DNA from: Kordia aestuariivivens
Lineage (GTDB): Bacteria; Bacteroidota; Bacteroidia; Flavobacteriales; Flavobacteriaceae
Length of the DNA stretch: 39,783 nt
Reading direction: 5' to 3'
Assembly (NCBI RefSeq): GCF_014397005.1
Contig: NZ_JACGWS010000024.1
Span: 1 to 39,783 of the forward strand
Under the pieces are notes generated by a model that had not been told where the DNA came from, made no database searches, and saw only the letters and a program-made list of their open reading frames with translations. A program made the translations under genes and the position numbers. Numbering within the stretch: position 1 is the first letter of the stretch; the number at the start of each line of letters is the position of its first letter. This document shows positions 27,701 through 35,492 of this stretch, piece after piece.

Positions 27701-28244
27701 ACGTTTTCATTTGGATTTACAAAATCAGATTGGTCCGTATATCAATAGTATTCCTGTGCGTACGGAAATTCGCGGAGCAGAAACGTTTCAAGGATTGATA
27801 AAAGCGAATAAAGAATTTATGTTGCAAGTGTTCAATTATCAATTCTATCCGATTGATAAACTTGCCAGTGACTTAAATGTAAAACGATATTACGATCGAA
27901 TGCCTTTTTCGGATGTTGTGGTTGTGATGCAAAACAAAGATATGATCGATACCAATTTGCAAGAAGATGATGTTTCTGCTGCAGATTTAAGTGATTCAGG
28001 AATCATAAGCATGGTTGATTTACGAATTGAACTCAATGAATTGGAAGATTCACTTCAGATTGCACTCGATTATAATAGTGATTTATTCAAACCAAGTACG
28101 ATACAGGAACTTGCAGATACGATCATTTTACTAACCGATGAAATTATTAAAAACCCTACGATTCAGATTGATGCATTAAAAAAAGATACAAGCAATCAAG
28201 AAATTAAAAAATCATTTGATTTTGATTTCTTCTTTGACAATTAA
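21750..28244 (+). CDS. Nonribosomal peptide synthetase, A-PCP-C-A-PCP-C
   Basis: A 2164-residue synthetase with two modules. A1 has YIIYTSGTTGFPKG at about 202 and YKTGDR before PCP1, whose carrier Ser is S585 (LGGDSI). C1 has HHILMDG at 795-801. A2 has YIIYTSGSTGVPKG at about 1266, then PCP2 with S1654 (LGGDSI). C2 has HHSIVDG at 1841-1847. The N-terminal 30 residues are helical and may dock a partner. No C domain precedes A1, so it loads the first residue. Aligned by hand to GrsA, A1 reads DAYTIAAVCK, very close to Phe codes, and A2 reads DASTIGAICK, close to a Tyr code. There are no epimerisation or methylation domains. The terminal C probably passes the dipeptide to NRPS 2. Confidence 0.95.
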   Translation: MNSKELINALKKGEISIESYKKLLENKSNETAVVKEIPNQLDVLNAKLKPVSAEKCIHEVFEEIAEKYPHKIAVSHNDESISYANLNKKSNALAQSIQKRGILPDAIIGIYMNRSIESIIAVLGILKAGAAFLPLDVNYPTARISYIIQNSKLKIVLTKKEVHEKLQTVKQGANIEEIILEEVAEPEVYNLQKNATSTNLAYIIYTSGTTGFPKGVMVQHNGFVTMITDQIQSFSCTANDTFAQFASISFDASIYELFLALLSGGTLVIIPEDIKKNGKLLRDYFIQKEITIATLPPTLVATIPKEKKLPLKTLITAGEAANIEDVKHYSKYLTYINAYGPTETSVCASSYTVNPNTDIEEIPIGTPLSNIQFHILDVNLKQVAVGIPGELYLSGIGVARGYLNNPELTQERFSIINGKRSYKTGDRVICKPDGNVYFLGRTDHQIKIRGFRVDPEEIEVVLQEQEDVQNATIIAKKVNGNLSLLAYYTAAEKIKSQVLKSFLQDRVPSYMLPHFFIFIEKMPLTLNGKIDREQLRNKELALDLDNQYVAAQNETEKELVAIWEDILGIDAVGVEDNFFDLGGDSIKNIQVINKASKYGLDLKNKDLFKHQTIQELSKNVALFKNNETETSDVKPAETLSQAEIDAFIEENNLVDQKENIEAVFSLTSLQLGILYEHLKASNTGLYYLQSLVTIEEKINYEIFEETISEVIARYDALRTGVFYQNIANPLQVTFKKCEPTIEILDWRTIEHKEEKLKQTIASRRRHSFNLNNPPLFRICFIEYDDTTVKLLVESHHILMDGWSNGILLKYIFNSYSKKKYQTPFNPVAPTLYRNYVAQLKHTQNKTQEKIFWEEHLKGFDEITPLPLENLDNKLQLKNAVMHKETKFYNDLTNAAKFTSFSQSNRITPNTITLTAFFILLKKLTNKDDILIGGISSGRSLRGIDTKDSVGLHVNTTPFRVSMQDSQLIDDFLKNIQETSLQRLEYEHTSIADIYSYCDYKSPEGLFQILYGFQNFPKYQVKNQETKIKISKLETIEQDHYPLGFAFSFSDNLEVTVNYDTNRYSEKTIDTFIYYFKNIIASILQKVENETVATLPILKEKDIQQVVYDWNANASPIPTMCMHEAVEKYAKQNPNAIAVQDAFKSISYSELNTKSNQLATYLQAQNIKKGDSVAVYLERSVDVIIAITGIMKAGAVYVPIAIATPEKRIAYILENANAKTLITQENLQEKTQAFQKDLQHIITFDSDRINEYENNNLEAVLPTDIAYIIYTSGSTGVPKGVPIAHRSFVNMIVDKIKRFDVQQKDVLSQITSLSFDASLSEIFLALFAGSKLVIIPENVKKSGTEIIAYLKTHQITVSTLTPAYISVLDKKEKLPLRTLISGGEKAKTEDVAHYTKYLNYINAYGPTEASICVSCYKVKSENIGQNIPIGKPLANTKLYVLDKHENPQPIGVPGELYIGGVGLTNGYLNKNELTKKAFIKSPFANAETIYKTGDLVKWLPDGNLLFLERADFQVKIRGHRIELGEIENTLQKHADVKENVVIHKTSNTESFLICFYCAENNAELDSLKLKSFLKTHLPDYMIPAKFIKLEVLPLTTNGKIDLKKLKSYQVTFASSKEIVAPTNETERKLAEIWKNELKIAQLSIHDNFYELGGDSIKIMKILGQIQHEFGQKIEINVFSDNATVAMLASVLSAHKNSDSQQIQPAPVAEYYPMSNTQLRFWMQYQMGLKIVANSISVFNLNEEIDKETFELAINLCIQKHEILRTAFIEIEKTPKQKILPATAFEFFLSSQDITRSEDWKKEVIQLANKVSSEPFDLSNPPLIKGQLLKVKQEKYVFLLTLHHSIVDGWSIKLLFEEITENYKKLREQTTYKPTPLRIHYKDYSVWLQSQLAGDLGAKALGFWKNQYSNGVKDFHFPTDYERKKEKTTEGKRIALEIHQDKFSKLKEIAETENASLYMVLLSLINVSLARHTNSNEITVRTPVHGRFHLDLQNQIGPYINSIPVRTEIRGAETFQGLIKANKEFMLQVFNYQFYPIDKLASDLNVKRYYDRMPFSDVVVVMQNKDMIDTNLQEDDVSAADLSDSGIISMVDLRIELNELEDSLQIALDYNSDLFKPSTIQELADTIILLTDEIIKNPTIQIDALKKDTSNQEIKKSFDFDFFFDN

Positions 28245-28258
28245 AAAAAAGCAATGTT

Positions 28259-29995
28259 ATGAAACCAAAAAAGAAAAAGTATGACGTTATCATTTGTGGT
28301 GGTGGTTTAGCTGGACTTACCTTGGCAAGACAACTAAAAGTAACGTTTCCAGAACTCGCTACCTTAGTGATTGAAAAACAGTCATTTCCAAAACCTATTG
28401 CGACGTTCAAAGTAGGAGAGTCTACGACCGAAATTGCTTCTTTCTACTTAAAAGAAGATTTGCAATTGGACTCTTATTTTAAAAATGCACACTATAAAAA
28501 ACTAGGTTTTCGATTTATTTTGGGCGATAGCAATCAAAAGTGGACAGACCGACCCGAAATAGGATTGTCTGACTTTCCACCGTACGATTCGCTTCAGATG
28601 GATCGCGGCGTGCTGGAAAACGATCTATACAGCATCAACAAATTAAGTGGTGTTGAAATTATTGATGCAACAGCGATCAAAGACATATTAATTCATGAAG
28701 ATGCGCAAGATAATATTGTGCAAATCAAAACCGAAGACCAAGAACTCGATTTGCATTGTCGTTGGGTAATTGACGCAATGGGAAGACGTTTATTTTTTCA
28801 CGAAAAATTCAAGCTCACCAAAAAAATGGAAATCGCGCACAATGCGGTGTGGTTTCGTGTAAAAGGCAGGTTTGATATGGATGATATTGTCAGTAACGAA
28901 AACAGAACCTATCACAATCATGTGCCTAACAAAAACAGGTTTTACTCTACGTTTCACATTATGGGACCAGGGTATTGGGTTTGGCTCATTCCGTTAAGTT
29001 CCGGACATACAAGTATTGGTATTGTAGCTTCGGAAGCGTATCACGAACAAAGTACATTTAGTACAAAAGCAAAAGCAACGACTTGGTTAGAAACATACGA
29101 ACCTGATGTGGCGAAACACTTAGAAAACTTCAAAATGGAAGATTTCCTGCGCAATAGAAATTACAGTCATTCTGCCACCGAAGTTGCGTCCATAAATAGA
29201 TGGGCGTGTACGGGAGAAGCTGCCGTTTTTGCTGATCCATTATACTCTGTCGGTTCCAATATGATTGCGTATGAGAACACCTGTATAGTGGATTTAATCA
29301 GAAAAGATTTAAACAATTCATTAGAAGAAAATCATGTGCAACGATTGAGTCAATTTGTAATTTCTCAAAATGAATGGCTCATTGATCACATTCAAGGTTC
29401 GTATCCGTATTTAGGACATCCACAAGTATATACGCTAGCGTATTTATGGAGTGTTGTCATTGGTTGGTCGTTAGATTGTCCGCAAATGTTCAACAAAACG
29501 TTCTTGGATTTGACTGTGAAAACGCAATTAGACAAAGAAAATGCCAACATAATTTTTGCGCTTGGGCGGATGAAACAGCTCTTTAAAGATTGGTACAATG
29601 TGGCAAATAATACGTTCACCTTTGACTATATCGATTACTTGAAAATTCCGTTCATTCTGGAAATCTTCAAGAAGAACTTGGAACCTAATAAATCGCTGGA
29701 AACCTTAATCGCAGACAGAATTCACACAGTAGAATTATTAGAAGAATTTGCGCAAGTAATCTTTTTAATTGTTGTGAAAGATGTCATGCCTGAGAAATTA
29801 CACCTATTTCAAGAACCAGTTTGGTTAAATGTCAACGCCATCAGTTTAGATGCAGATTCTTGGGAGAAAGATGGTTTGTTTGAACCGAAAACAACGCCAA
29901 GAAACTTGAAAAATATTGAAAATCAAATCCTTGAAGTCATTCAATATAAAAGTCAAACCAAAGAAAAAATCGATTTAGACATCTCTATATTTTAA
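28259..29995 (+). CDS. Flavin-dependent halogenase-like monooxygenase
   Basis: A 578-residue FAD enzyme of the tryptophan-halogenase superfamily. Landmarks are the dinucleotide fold CGGGLAGL at 13-20, KVGEST at 51-56, a Lys pair K80/K81 followed by LGFRFILGD where halogenases have the catalytic Lys, GYWVWLIP at 238-245 (the WxWxIP signature with Val between the tryptophans), and the FAD-binding ADPLYSVGSNMIAYE. These support chlorination or bromination of a phenolic or carrier-bound aromatic residue; CmlS of the chloramphenicol pathway is a comparable case. Some members of the family hydroxylate rather than halogenate. It lies 14 nt after NRPS 1 and 21 nt before NRPS 2. Confidence 0.85.
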   Translation: MKPKKKKYDVIICGGGLAGLTLARQLKVTFPELATLVIEKQSFPKPIATFKVGESTTEIASFYLKEDLQLDSYFKNAHYKKLGFRFILGDSNQKWTDRPEIGLSDFPPYDSLQMDRGVLENDLYSINKLSGVEIIDATAIKDILIHEDAQDNIVQIKTEDQELDLHCRWVIDAMGRRLFFHEKFKLTKKMEIAHNAVWFRVKGRFDMDDIVSNENRTYHNHVPNKNRFYSTFHIMGPGYWVWLIPLSSGHTSIGIVASEAYHEQSTFSTKAKATTWLETYEPDVAKHLENFKMEDFLRNRNYSHSATEVASINRWACTGEAAVFADPLYSVGSNMIAYENTCIVDLIRKDLNNSLEENHVQRLSQFVISQNEWLIDHIQGSYPYLGHPQVYTLAYLWSVVIGWSLDCPQMFNKTFLDLTVKTQLDKENANIIFALGRMKQLFKDWYNVANNTFTFDYIDYLKIPFILEIFKKNLEPNKSLETLIADRIHTVELLEEFAQVIFLIVVKDVMPEKLHLFQEPVWLNVNAISLDADSWEKDGLFEPKTTPRNLKNIENQILEVIQYKSQTKEKIDLDISIF

Positions 29996-30016
29996 AAATT
30001 AAAGCCCTTAATTGCT

Positions 30017-33000
30017 ATGAATACAAACAGTGCTTCAGAATTCTCAAAAAATACATCATGGACAGCCGAAGAAGAAGTCCACTTTTCATTTAAACAAAAA
30101 AATAGTACGGATCAAAACGAAAAATCAACGTTTGCATTTGAAATCGATGCCGCAAAGCATCCAGCTTTTTTCAAACTGGCAAAAACGAATGAAACCATCT
30201 CGTTGGTGGTACTTTTTTCGGCTTTTTCAATGTTGATGCGAAAATATACGTTTCAGGAAAATATCGTGATTAACACGCCACATTTAGAGGGCGTTGAAAA
30301 TGACCCGCTTCACATTCCAGTCTCATTACATGTTGATACCAACAGAAGTTTCAAAGAACATTTAAAAATGTGTCAAGAAACCTTGAAAGACTTATATAGC
30401 AAGCAAAAAAGCGATCTTCTCAGTAAAGGTTCTACCAGTAATGTGTTATTTATCTATGAAAATGTACATGACAAACCCTTGCAAAATGGTGTTGATTTTA
30501 TGTTTGCATGTGCGATAAAAGATGACAAATTGCGTGTGAACATAAACTATGATTCATCTTGTTATGAAGCGTATTTTATTGAAAACATAATAACACATTT
30601 TAATGCGTGTTTAGAAATATTTCAAAAGCCAGATACATTCCTAAATCAGGTTGATATTGTTTCTGGTGAAGAAGAAAACACCATTATCAATCTATTTAAT
30701 AATACAGCAAAAAAGTACGATTCAGATAAAACACTCATTGATTTATTTGAAGAAAAAGTAATTTCAAATACTGATACACACGCAGTTATTTACAAAGGAA
30801 CTAAACTTAGTTACGCGCAATTGAATAATCGTGTAAATACACTAGCTGACTTCTTAATAGAAGACTACGATTTAAAAGAAGGCGAATGTGTAGGATTAAT
30901 GTTAGAACGTTCGGATTTATGGTTAATTTCACTTTTGGCAATTTGGAAATGTGGTGCTGTATATGTTCCTTTAGACCTTAAATTACCTGTGGAACGTAGA
31001 GATGCAATACTTTCCAAAACGAACGCTAATTTTTTAATTACAGACAGCGATTCCATGTTTGAATTGCAAGAATTCACAGGGAATTTTATTGCTGTTGATA
31101 TTCAAGTTGAATTTGATGATGCTGCAGAAGTTGTATTTGAAAATAAATCGAATAAAGAGCAAACGGCGTACATCATTCATACGTCGGGTTCCACTGGAGA
31201 ACCAAAAGCGATTCCAATAAAACACAAAAGCATTTCAGACAGAATGCTATATCATGTAGATTATTTGGAGCTTACGAATCATACAGTGTTGCAATTTGCA
31301 TCCATTTCGTTTGATGCGTCTTTAGTGGAAATATTTATGGCATTAATTGCAGGAAACACACTTGTCATTGCTTCCGAAAGAGAAAAAAATGACACCAATG
31401 TATTGACTAAATTACTAGAAACACACGATGTAAATGTGGTTATTTTTCCGCCGTCGTACCTTAAAATTCTAAACAAAAGAGAATTACCAACCTTACAAAA
31501 AATAATTACCACAGGCGAAAAAGCGTCTATAAACGATTGTATTCATTACTCGCAAACAAAAGATGTGTACAATGGTTATGGACCAAGTGAAACCTGTATT
31601 GGAGCGAGTTTTTATAAAATTTCGTACGACAAAAAAGACTTCTATGAAAACAATAGTGTTCCGATTGGAGAACCGTTTGCAAACACGACTATTTTATTAC
31701 TGAATGAAGATGCGAAGTTAACGCCAATTGGATTGCAAGGAGAGATTTGTGTGGCAGGTGTAGGATTGTCTGATGGATATCTGAATAATGACGATTTAAC
31801 CGCGGAAAAATTTATCACAACGTCCTATTTGAATGGCGCTAGAGTCTACAAAACGGGAGATTATGCAACATTCTCCAACGATGGAACGCTGAATTTTAAC
31901 GGTCGTATGGATTCGCAAGTGCAACTGAACGGAATTCGTGTAGAATTGCATGAAATTGAAGAAGCAATCACGACACATAACGCAGTTAAAAATGCAGTTG
32001 TGATTGTACATGAAACTGTTGGCAAAAAGCAATTAATCGCTTTTGTGGAAACGGTTACCGAAATAAATTCAGAAACGCTAAAATCGTATCTGTCTAAAAT
32101 AATTCCGCCGTACATGCTTCCGAATACATTTATGTATTTCGCTGCTTTTCCTGTTAATAATGCTGGGAAAGTAGATGTCAAAACATTAAAAAAGCAAATT
32201 AAAACGTCTTCGAAAACAACGGTTTCAAAAGAAATTATAGAACCTACCACTGAATATGAAAAGCATATCACAACTATTTTTGAAGAAGTTTTGTTAGAAA
32301 AACCTTTTAGTATAACGGGGAGTTTTTTCGAATATGGTGGAAACTCTCTAAAAGCAATTCAGGTAGTTTCGGAAGTCTACAAATTAACAGGAATTACAAT
32401 TGATGTGCGTGATGTTTTTGATTACTCTACACCGCAATTGCTCGCCAAACACACCGAAAATTACAACAAAAAGGAGGAAATCATTTCACCTGTTTCTAAT
32501 GATACGAGCATATATGATATTTCCTTTAATCAGAAACGTTTCTTAGGATTTGAAAAAAGCTTTAGAGCGATGAGTAAAGGCGCGCCAAACAATGCTTTTC
32601 CAGGTTCATTCAAGCTTATTGGAAATTTGAATGTCACTGCATTTGAAAAAGCGTTGTACCATATTGTGCAAAGACACGAAAGTTTACGAACCTTATTTGT
32701 GGAAATGGAAGACGGAGAATTAAAACAGCAAGTTTTTGACACCGCCGAAAAGACGTTTAGCTATAACTATCATGATTTAACAGATGAAGCTGCTCAAAAA
32801 GAAAAAATTGAGGAACTTCTAGATGTAGAAGACAAAACGTCTATCGATTTATTTAATGGACCGTTACTACGCATCCGATTAATCAAAAAAAGTGCTGAAG
32901 AACACTTACTTATTTTAGTCATACATCATATTGTTTCAGATGGTTGGTCCATGAATGTTTTATTCGACGAATTATTTGATACCTATAACAATTTTTGTCA

Positions 33001-33844
33001 AAACAAAGATGCGACGCTAAAACCATTGGACATTCACTACAAAGAATTTGCCTATTGGAAAAACGATAAAATCAACAAAGGCGAACTAGAAAATTCTAAA
33101 GAATTTTGGTTTTCATACCTGAAAGATCTAACACAAGCACTAGACTTTCCGCACACAGTAGAAGCCACGTCTTTTGAAATTTACAATGGTTTTGATCATG
33201 AAATTCTATTAGATGAAACATTTACACAAACACTCAGAAAACAAGCGGCAAGCTACAACACCACGATTTTTACACTGTTAGTAGCTGGACTCAAGTTATT
33301 AATTCATGGTGTCACCAATAAAAAAGATGTTGCCATTGCCAGTGTAAATGCGGGAAGAGAGCATAAAGCGTTGAACAATCAAATTGGGTATTACGCAAAC
33401 GATACTATTTTTAGAACGAACATGGATGCGTCCCAAACGGTTTCAGAATATGTGCACAGCATCAAGAAAAATATATTAGATGTATTTTCACATCAAAACT
33501 ATCCGTACAGTCTTTTAGTAGATCAACTAGAATTTGCAGAATGTCCTATCGGGATCGGAATTGAAAATTTCACCAAAGTTGGCAACAATGTACAAATGGA
33601 AGGAATCTCTTTAACTACTGAAACTACATCTGTCTATAAATGGTTTGGACGCAGTTTTTCTTTCAATTTTACAGAACACGAAGACACAATTACGCTCAAA
33701 GTGGTTTACAATTCAAGTAGATTTACATTGCAAGATTCTAAAGAGAAAGCGAATCAGTATGTCCAAATACTAAATTTATTATTAGAAGATGATCATCAAG
33801 TCTTAAATGACATTATTAACACAGTAAATACAGCTTCATCATGA
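30017..33844 (+). CDS. Nonribosomal peptide synthetase, half-C-A-PCP-C
   Basis: A 1275-residue synthetase. Residues about 20-215 align with only the C-terminal lobe of a condensation domain (VVLFSAFSMLMRKYTFQENIV and following); there is no HHxxxDG motif. Next come an A domain (YIIHTSGSTGEPK at about 385), a PCP with carrier S777 in YGGNSL (Asn in place of the usual Asp), and a complete terminal C domain with HHIVSDG at 970-976. The A code read by hand against GrsA is DAVIITGIGK, which matches no code I know. No thioesterase or reductase follows, so the terminal C domain may release the product. The stop overlaps the CmlA-like gene by 4 nt. Confidence 0.95.
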   Translation: MNTNSASEFSKNTSWTAEEEVHFSFKQKNSTDQNEKSTFAFEIDAAKHPAFFKLAKTNETISLVVLFSAFSMLMRKYTFQENIVINTPHLEGVENDPLHIPVSLHVDTNRSFKEHLKMCQETLKDLYSKQKSDLLSKGSTSNVLFIYENVHDKPLQNGVDFMFACAIKDDKLRVNINYDSSCYEAYFIENIITHFNACLEIFQKPDTFLNQVDIVSGEEENTIINLFNNTAKKYDSDKTLIDLFEEKVISNTDTHAVIYKGTKLSYAQLNNRVNTLADFLIEDYDLKEGECVGLMLERSDLWLISLLAIWKCGAVYVPLDLKLPVERRDAILSKTNANFLITDSDSMFELQEFTGNFIAVDIQVEFDDAAEVVFENKSNKEQTAYIIHTSGSTGEPKAIPIKHKSISDRMLYHVDYLELTNHTVLQFASISFDASLVEIFMALIAGNTLVIASEREKNDTNVLTKLLETHDVNVVIFPPSYLKILNKRELPTLQKIITTGEKASINDCIHYSQTKDVYNGYGPSETCIGASFYKISYDKKDFYENNSVPIGEPFANTTILLLNEDAKLTPIGLQGEICVAGVGLSDGYLNNDDLTAEKFITTSYLNGARVYKTGDYATFSNDGTLNFNGRMDSQVQLNGIRVELHEIEEAITTHNAVKNAVVIVHETVGKKQLIAFVETVTEINSETLKSYLSKIIPPYMLPNTFMYFAAFPVNNAGKVDVKTLKKQIKTSSKTTVSKEIIEPTTEYEKHITTIFEEVLLEKPFSITGSFFEYGGNSLKAIQVVSEVYKLTGITIDVRDVFDYSTPQLLAKHTENYNKKEEIISPVSNDTSIYDISFNQKRFLGFEKSFRAMSKGAPNNAFPGSFKLIGNLNVTAFEKALYHIVQRHESLRTLFVEMEDGELKQQVFDTAEKTFSYNYHDLTDEAAQKEKIEELLDVEDKTSIDLFNGPLLRIRLIKKSAEEHLLILVIHHIVSDGWSMNVLFDELFDTYNNFCQNKDATLKPLDIHYKEFAYWKNDKINKGELENSKEFWFSYLKDLTQALDFPHTVEATSFEIYNGFDHEILLDETFTQTLRKQAASYNTTIFTLLVAGLKLLIHGVTNKKDVAIASVNAGREHKALNNQIGYYANDTIFRTNMDASQTVSEYVHSIKKNILDVFSHQNYPYSLLVDQLEFAECPIGIGIENFTKVGNNVQMEGISLTTETTSVYKWFGRSFSFNFTEHEDTITLKVVYNSSRFTLQDSKEKANQYVQILNLLLEDDHQVLNDIINTVNTASS

Positions 33845-35448
33845 ACGATAATGTATACCTAAAGCCAAATGTAGTTATTGAACCTTTATTAAATAGATGG
33901 TATTGTTGGTCGCACTTAATATCGCCAGCTACTGCGTCAAAAATTGTAAAAGAACGGAATCTGAAAATACTAAAATCCTATATTCAGTCACCTCAAATAC
34001 ACAAAGCAGCCACTAAAAATCCAAAACTATTAGGCGGACCTTTTATGGATTATCCAACAAATCGAAAGGAAGATATTATAAAACTAAAAGAAAAAACAGA
34101 AACCAAACAAGGACAAATGATTCTTCTAGCGGATGCAATAACCGATTTAGAAGAACTCCTTAAAAATGAAGCGGACGGACATTCTTTAGATGATTTATAT
34201 GCCAAAATTCCCGCGCCTTTAAAAGGTTATGTCGAATTGGTGTATGATTTAAACAACAATCCTTCGTATAACATCTTTGAAAGTTTACTCTACAAAAGTG
34301 ACTATTACGATGACAACATGCAAAGTATTGCACTTTGGATTACCGATAACGACGACAGACCATTTGTACTAAGTACGCCAAGATTGGATGAAGAATACAT
34401 TACACACTTGGAAATTCCGTTTGCAGACAAAGCAATTGATAAACTGTGTAAAATGAAAAAAGAAGCAGGATCTTTCACGGAAATTGCCGAATTGTTAAAC
34501 CGTACAAAGGATTCGCTTTTTGCTTCTTTCTTTACAGAAGATGAACCTCCGAAATATCAAAAATATGAAGGCGATCACATTCGGATGCGCTACTTTGGAC
34601 ACGCGTGTATCTTAATAGAAACCAAAGAAGTAAGCATTTTGGTTGATCCTTTAATCAGTTATTACGGTTATTTATCAGAAGTTGATCATTTTTCAGATGT
34701 AGATTTGCCCGATGAAATCGACTATGTTTTAATCACGCATAATCATCAAGATCATGTAATGCTAGAAACATTATTGCCGTTACGACACAAAATCAAAAAC
34801 ATTGTCATTCCGCGTGGCGGAAACGGAACCTTACAAGATCCAAGCCTAAAAATGATGTTTCAAAACATAGGTTTTCATAACATTGTTGAAGTAGACATTA
34901 TGGAAAGTTTTACGTCCGAACATTGTACAATTACGGGAGTTCCATTTTTGGGTGAACACTGTGACTTAAACATTCCGACAAAACTGTGTTTTCATGTTGA
35001 AATCGCAAATTTCTCGATGCTTTTTGTGGCGGATTCGTGCAATATAGAAAACGAAATCTATAAAAAAGTACACGAAATCATAGGTGATACAGACGTTATC
35101 TTTCTAGGAATGGAATGTGAAGGCGCACCATTATCGTGGATTTACGGACCGTATTTAACAGAGAAAATTCCTAAAGAAATGGATCAATCCAGAAGACTCT
35201 CAGGTTCCAATGCGGAACGCGGAATGGGCTTGGTCAATATCTTCAATCCATCCGAAGTATATGTCTATGCAATGGGAATGGAGCCGTGGTTAAAATATAT
35301 CAGTAGTATAAAATACACGGAAGAATCCATCCCGATTATCGAATCGAATGCCTTAATAAAGCAATGTCAAGACAAAGGAATCATCTCGGAAAGACTCTTT
35401 GGCGAAAAAGAAATCTTATACGATAAAAAAGGGAACACGAATTCTTGA
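33841..35448 (+). CDS. CmlA-type diiron beta-hydroxylase (MBL fold)
   Basis: A 535-residue protein. The N-terminal domain (about 1-240, with WYCWSHLISPATASKI and YVELVYDLNNNPSYN) is characteristic of CmlA relatives, and the MBL fold follows. The metal motif is H300xH302xD304H305, then E372 in FLGEHCDL and D398 in FVADSC. Hydrolytic MBL enzymes have His where E372 stands; the Glu is the mark of CmlA. The spacing equals that of CmlA H305/H307/D309/H310/E377/D403 as I remember it, shifted by five. CmlA beta-hydroxylates an aromatic amino acid held on an NRPS carrier, which suits the Phe-like and Tyr-like modules here. Confidence 0.88.
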   Translation: MNDNVYLKPNVVIEPLLNRWYCWSHLISPATASKIVKERNLKILKSYIQSPQIHKAATKNPKLLGGPFMDYPTNRKEDIIKLKEKTETKQGQMILLADAITDLEELLKNEADGHSLDDLYAKIPAPLKGYVELVYDLNNNPSYNIFESLLYKSDYYDDNMQSIALWITDNDDRPFVLSTPRLDEEYITHLEIPFADKAIDKLCKMKKEAGSFTEIAELLNRTKDSLFASFFTEDEPPKYQKYEGDHIRMRYFGHACILIETKEVSILVDPLISYYGYLSEVDHFSDVDLPDEIDYVLITHNHQDHVMLETLLPLRHKIKNIVIPRGGNGTLQDPSLKMMFQNIGFHNIVEVDIMESFTSEHCTITGVPFLGEHCDLNIPTKLCFHVEIANFSMLFVADSCNIENEIYKKVHEIIGDTDVIFLGMECEGAPLSWIYGPYLTEKIPKEMDQSRRLSGSNAERGMGLVNIFNPSEVYVYAMGMEPWLKYISSIKYTEESIPIIESNALIKQCQDKGIISERLFGEKEILYDKKGNTNS

Positions 35449-35492
35449 TCTAAAAGTAAAAACTCATATTTAACGTATCATAAAAAAATAAA

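Noticed and set aside
33841-35448. Ordinary metallo-beta-lactamase-fold hydrolase (lactonase, thioesterase or lactamase).
   Set aside because: Glu372 stands where hydrolases have His, and the N-terminal 240 residues match the CmlA architecture.
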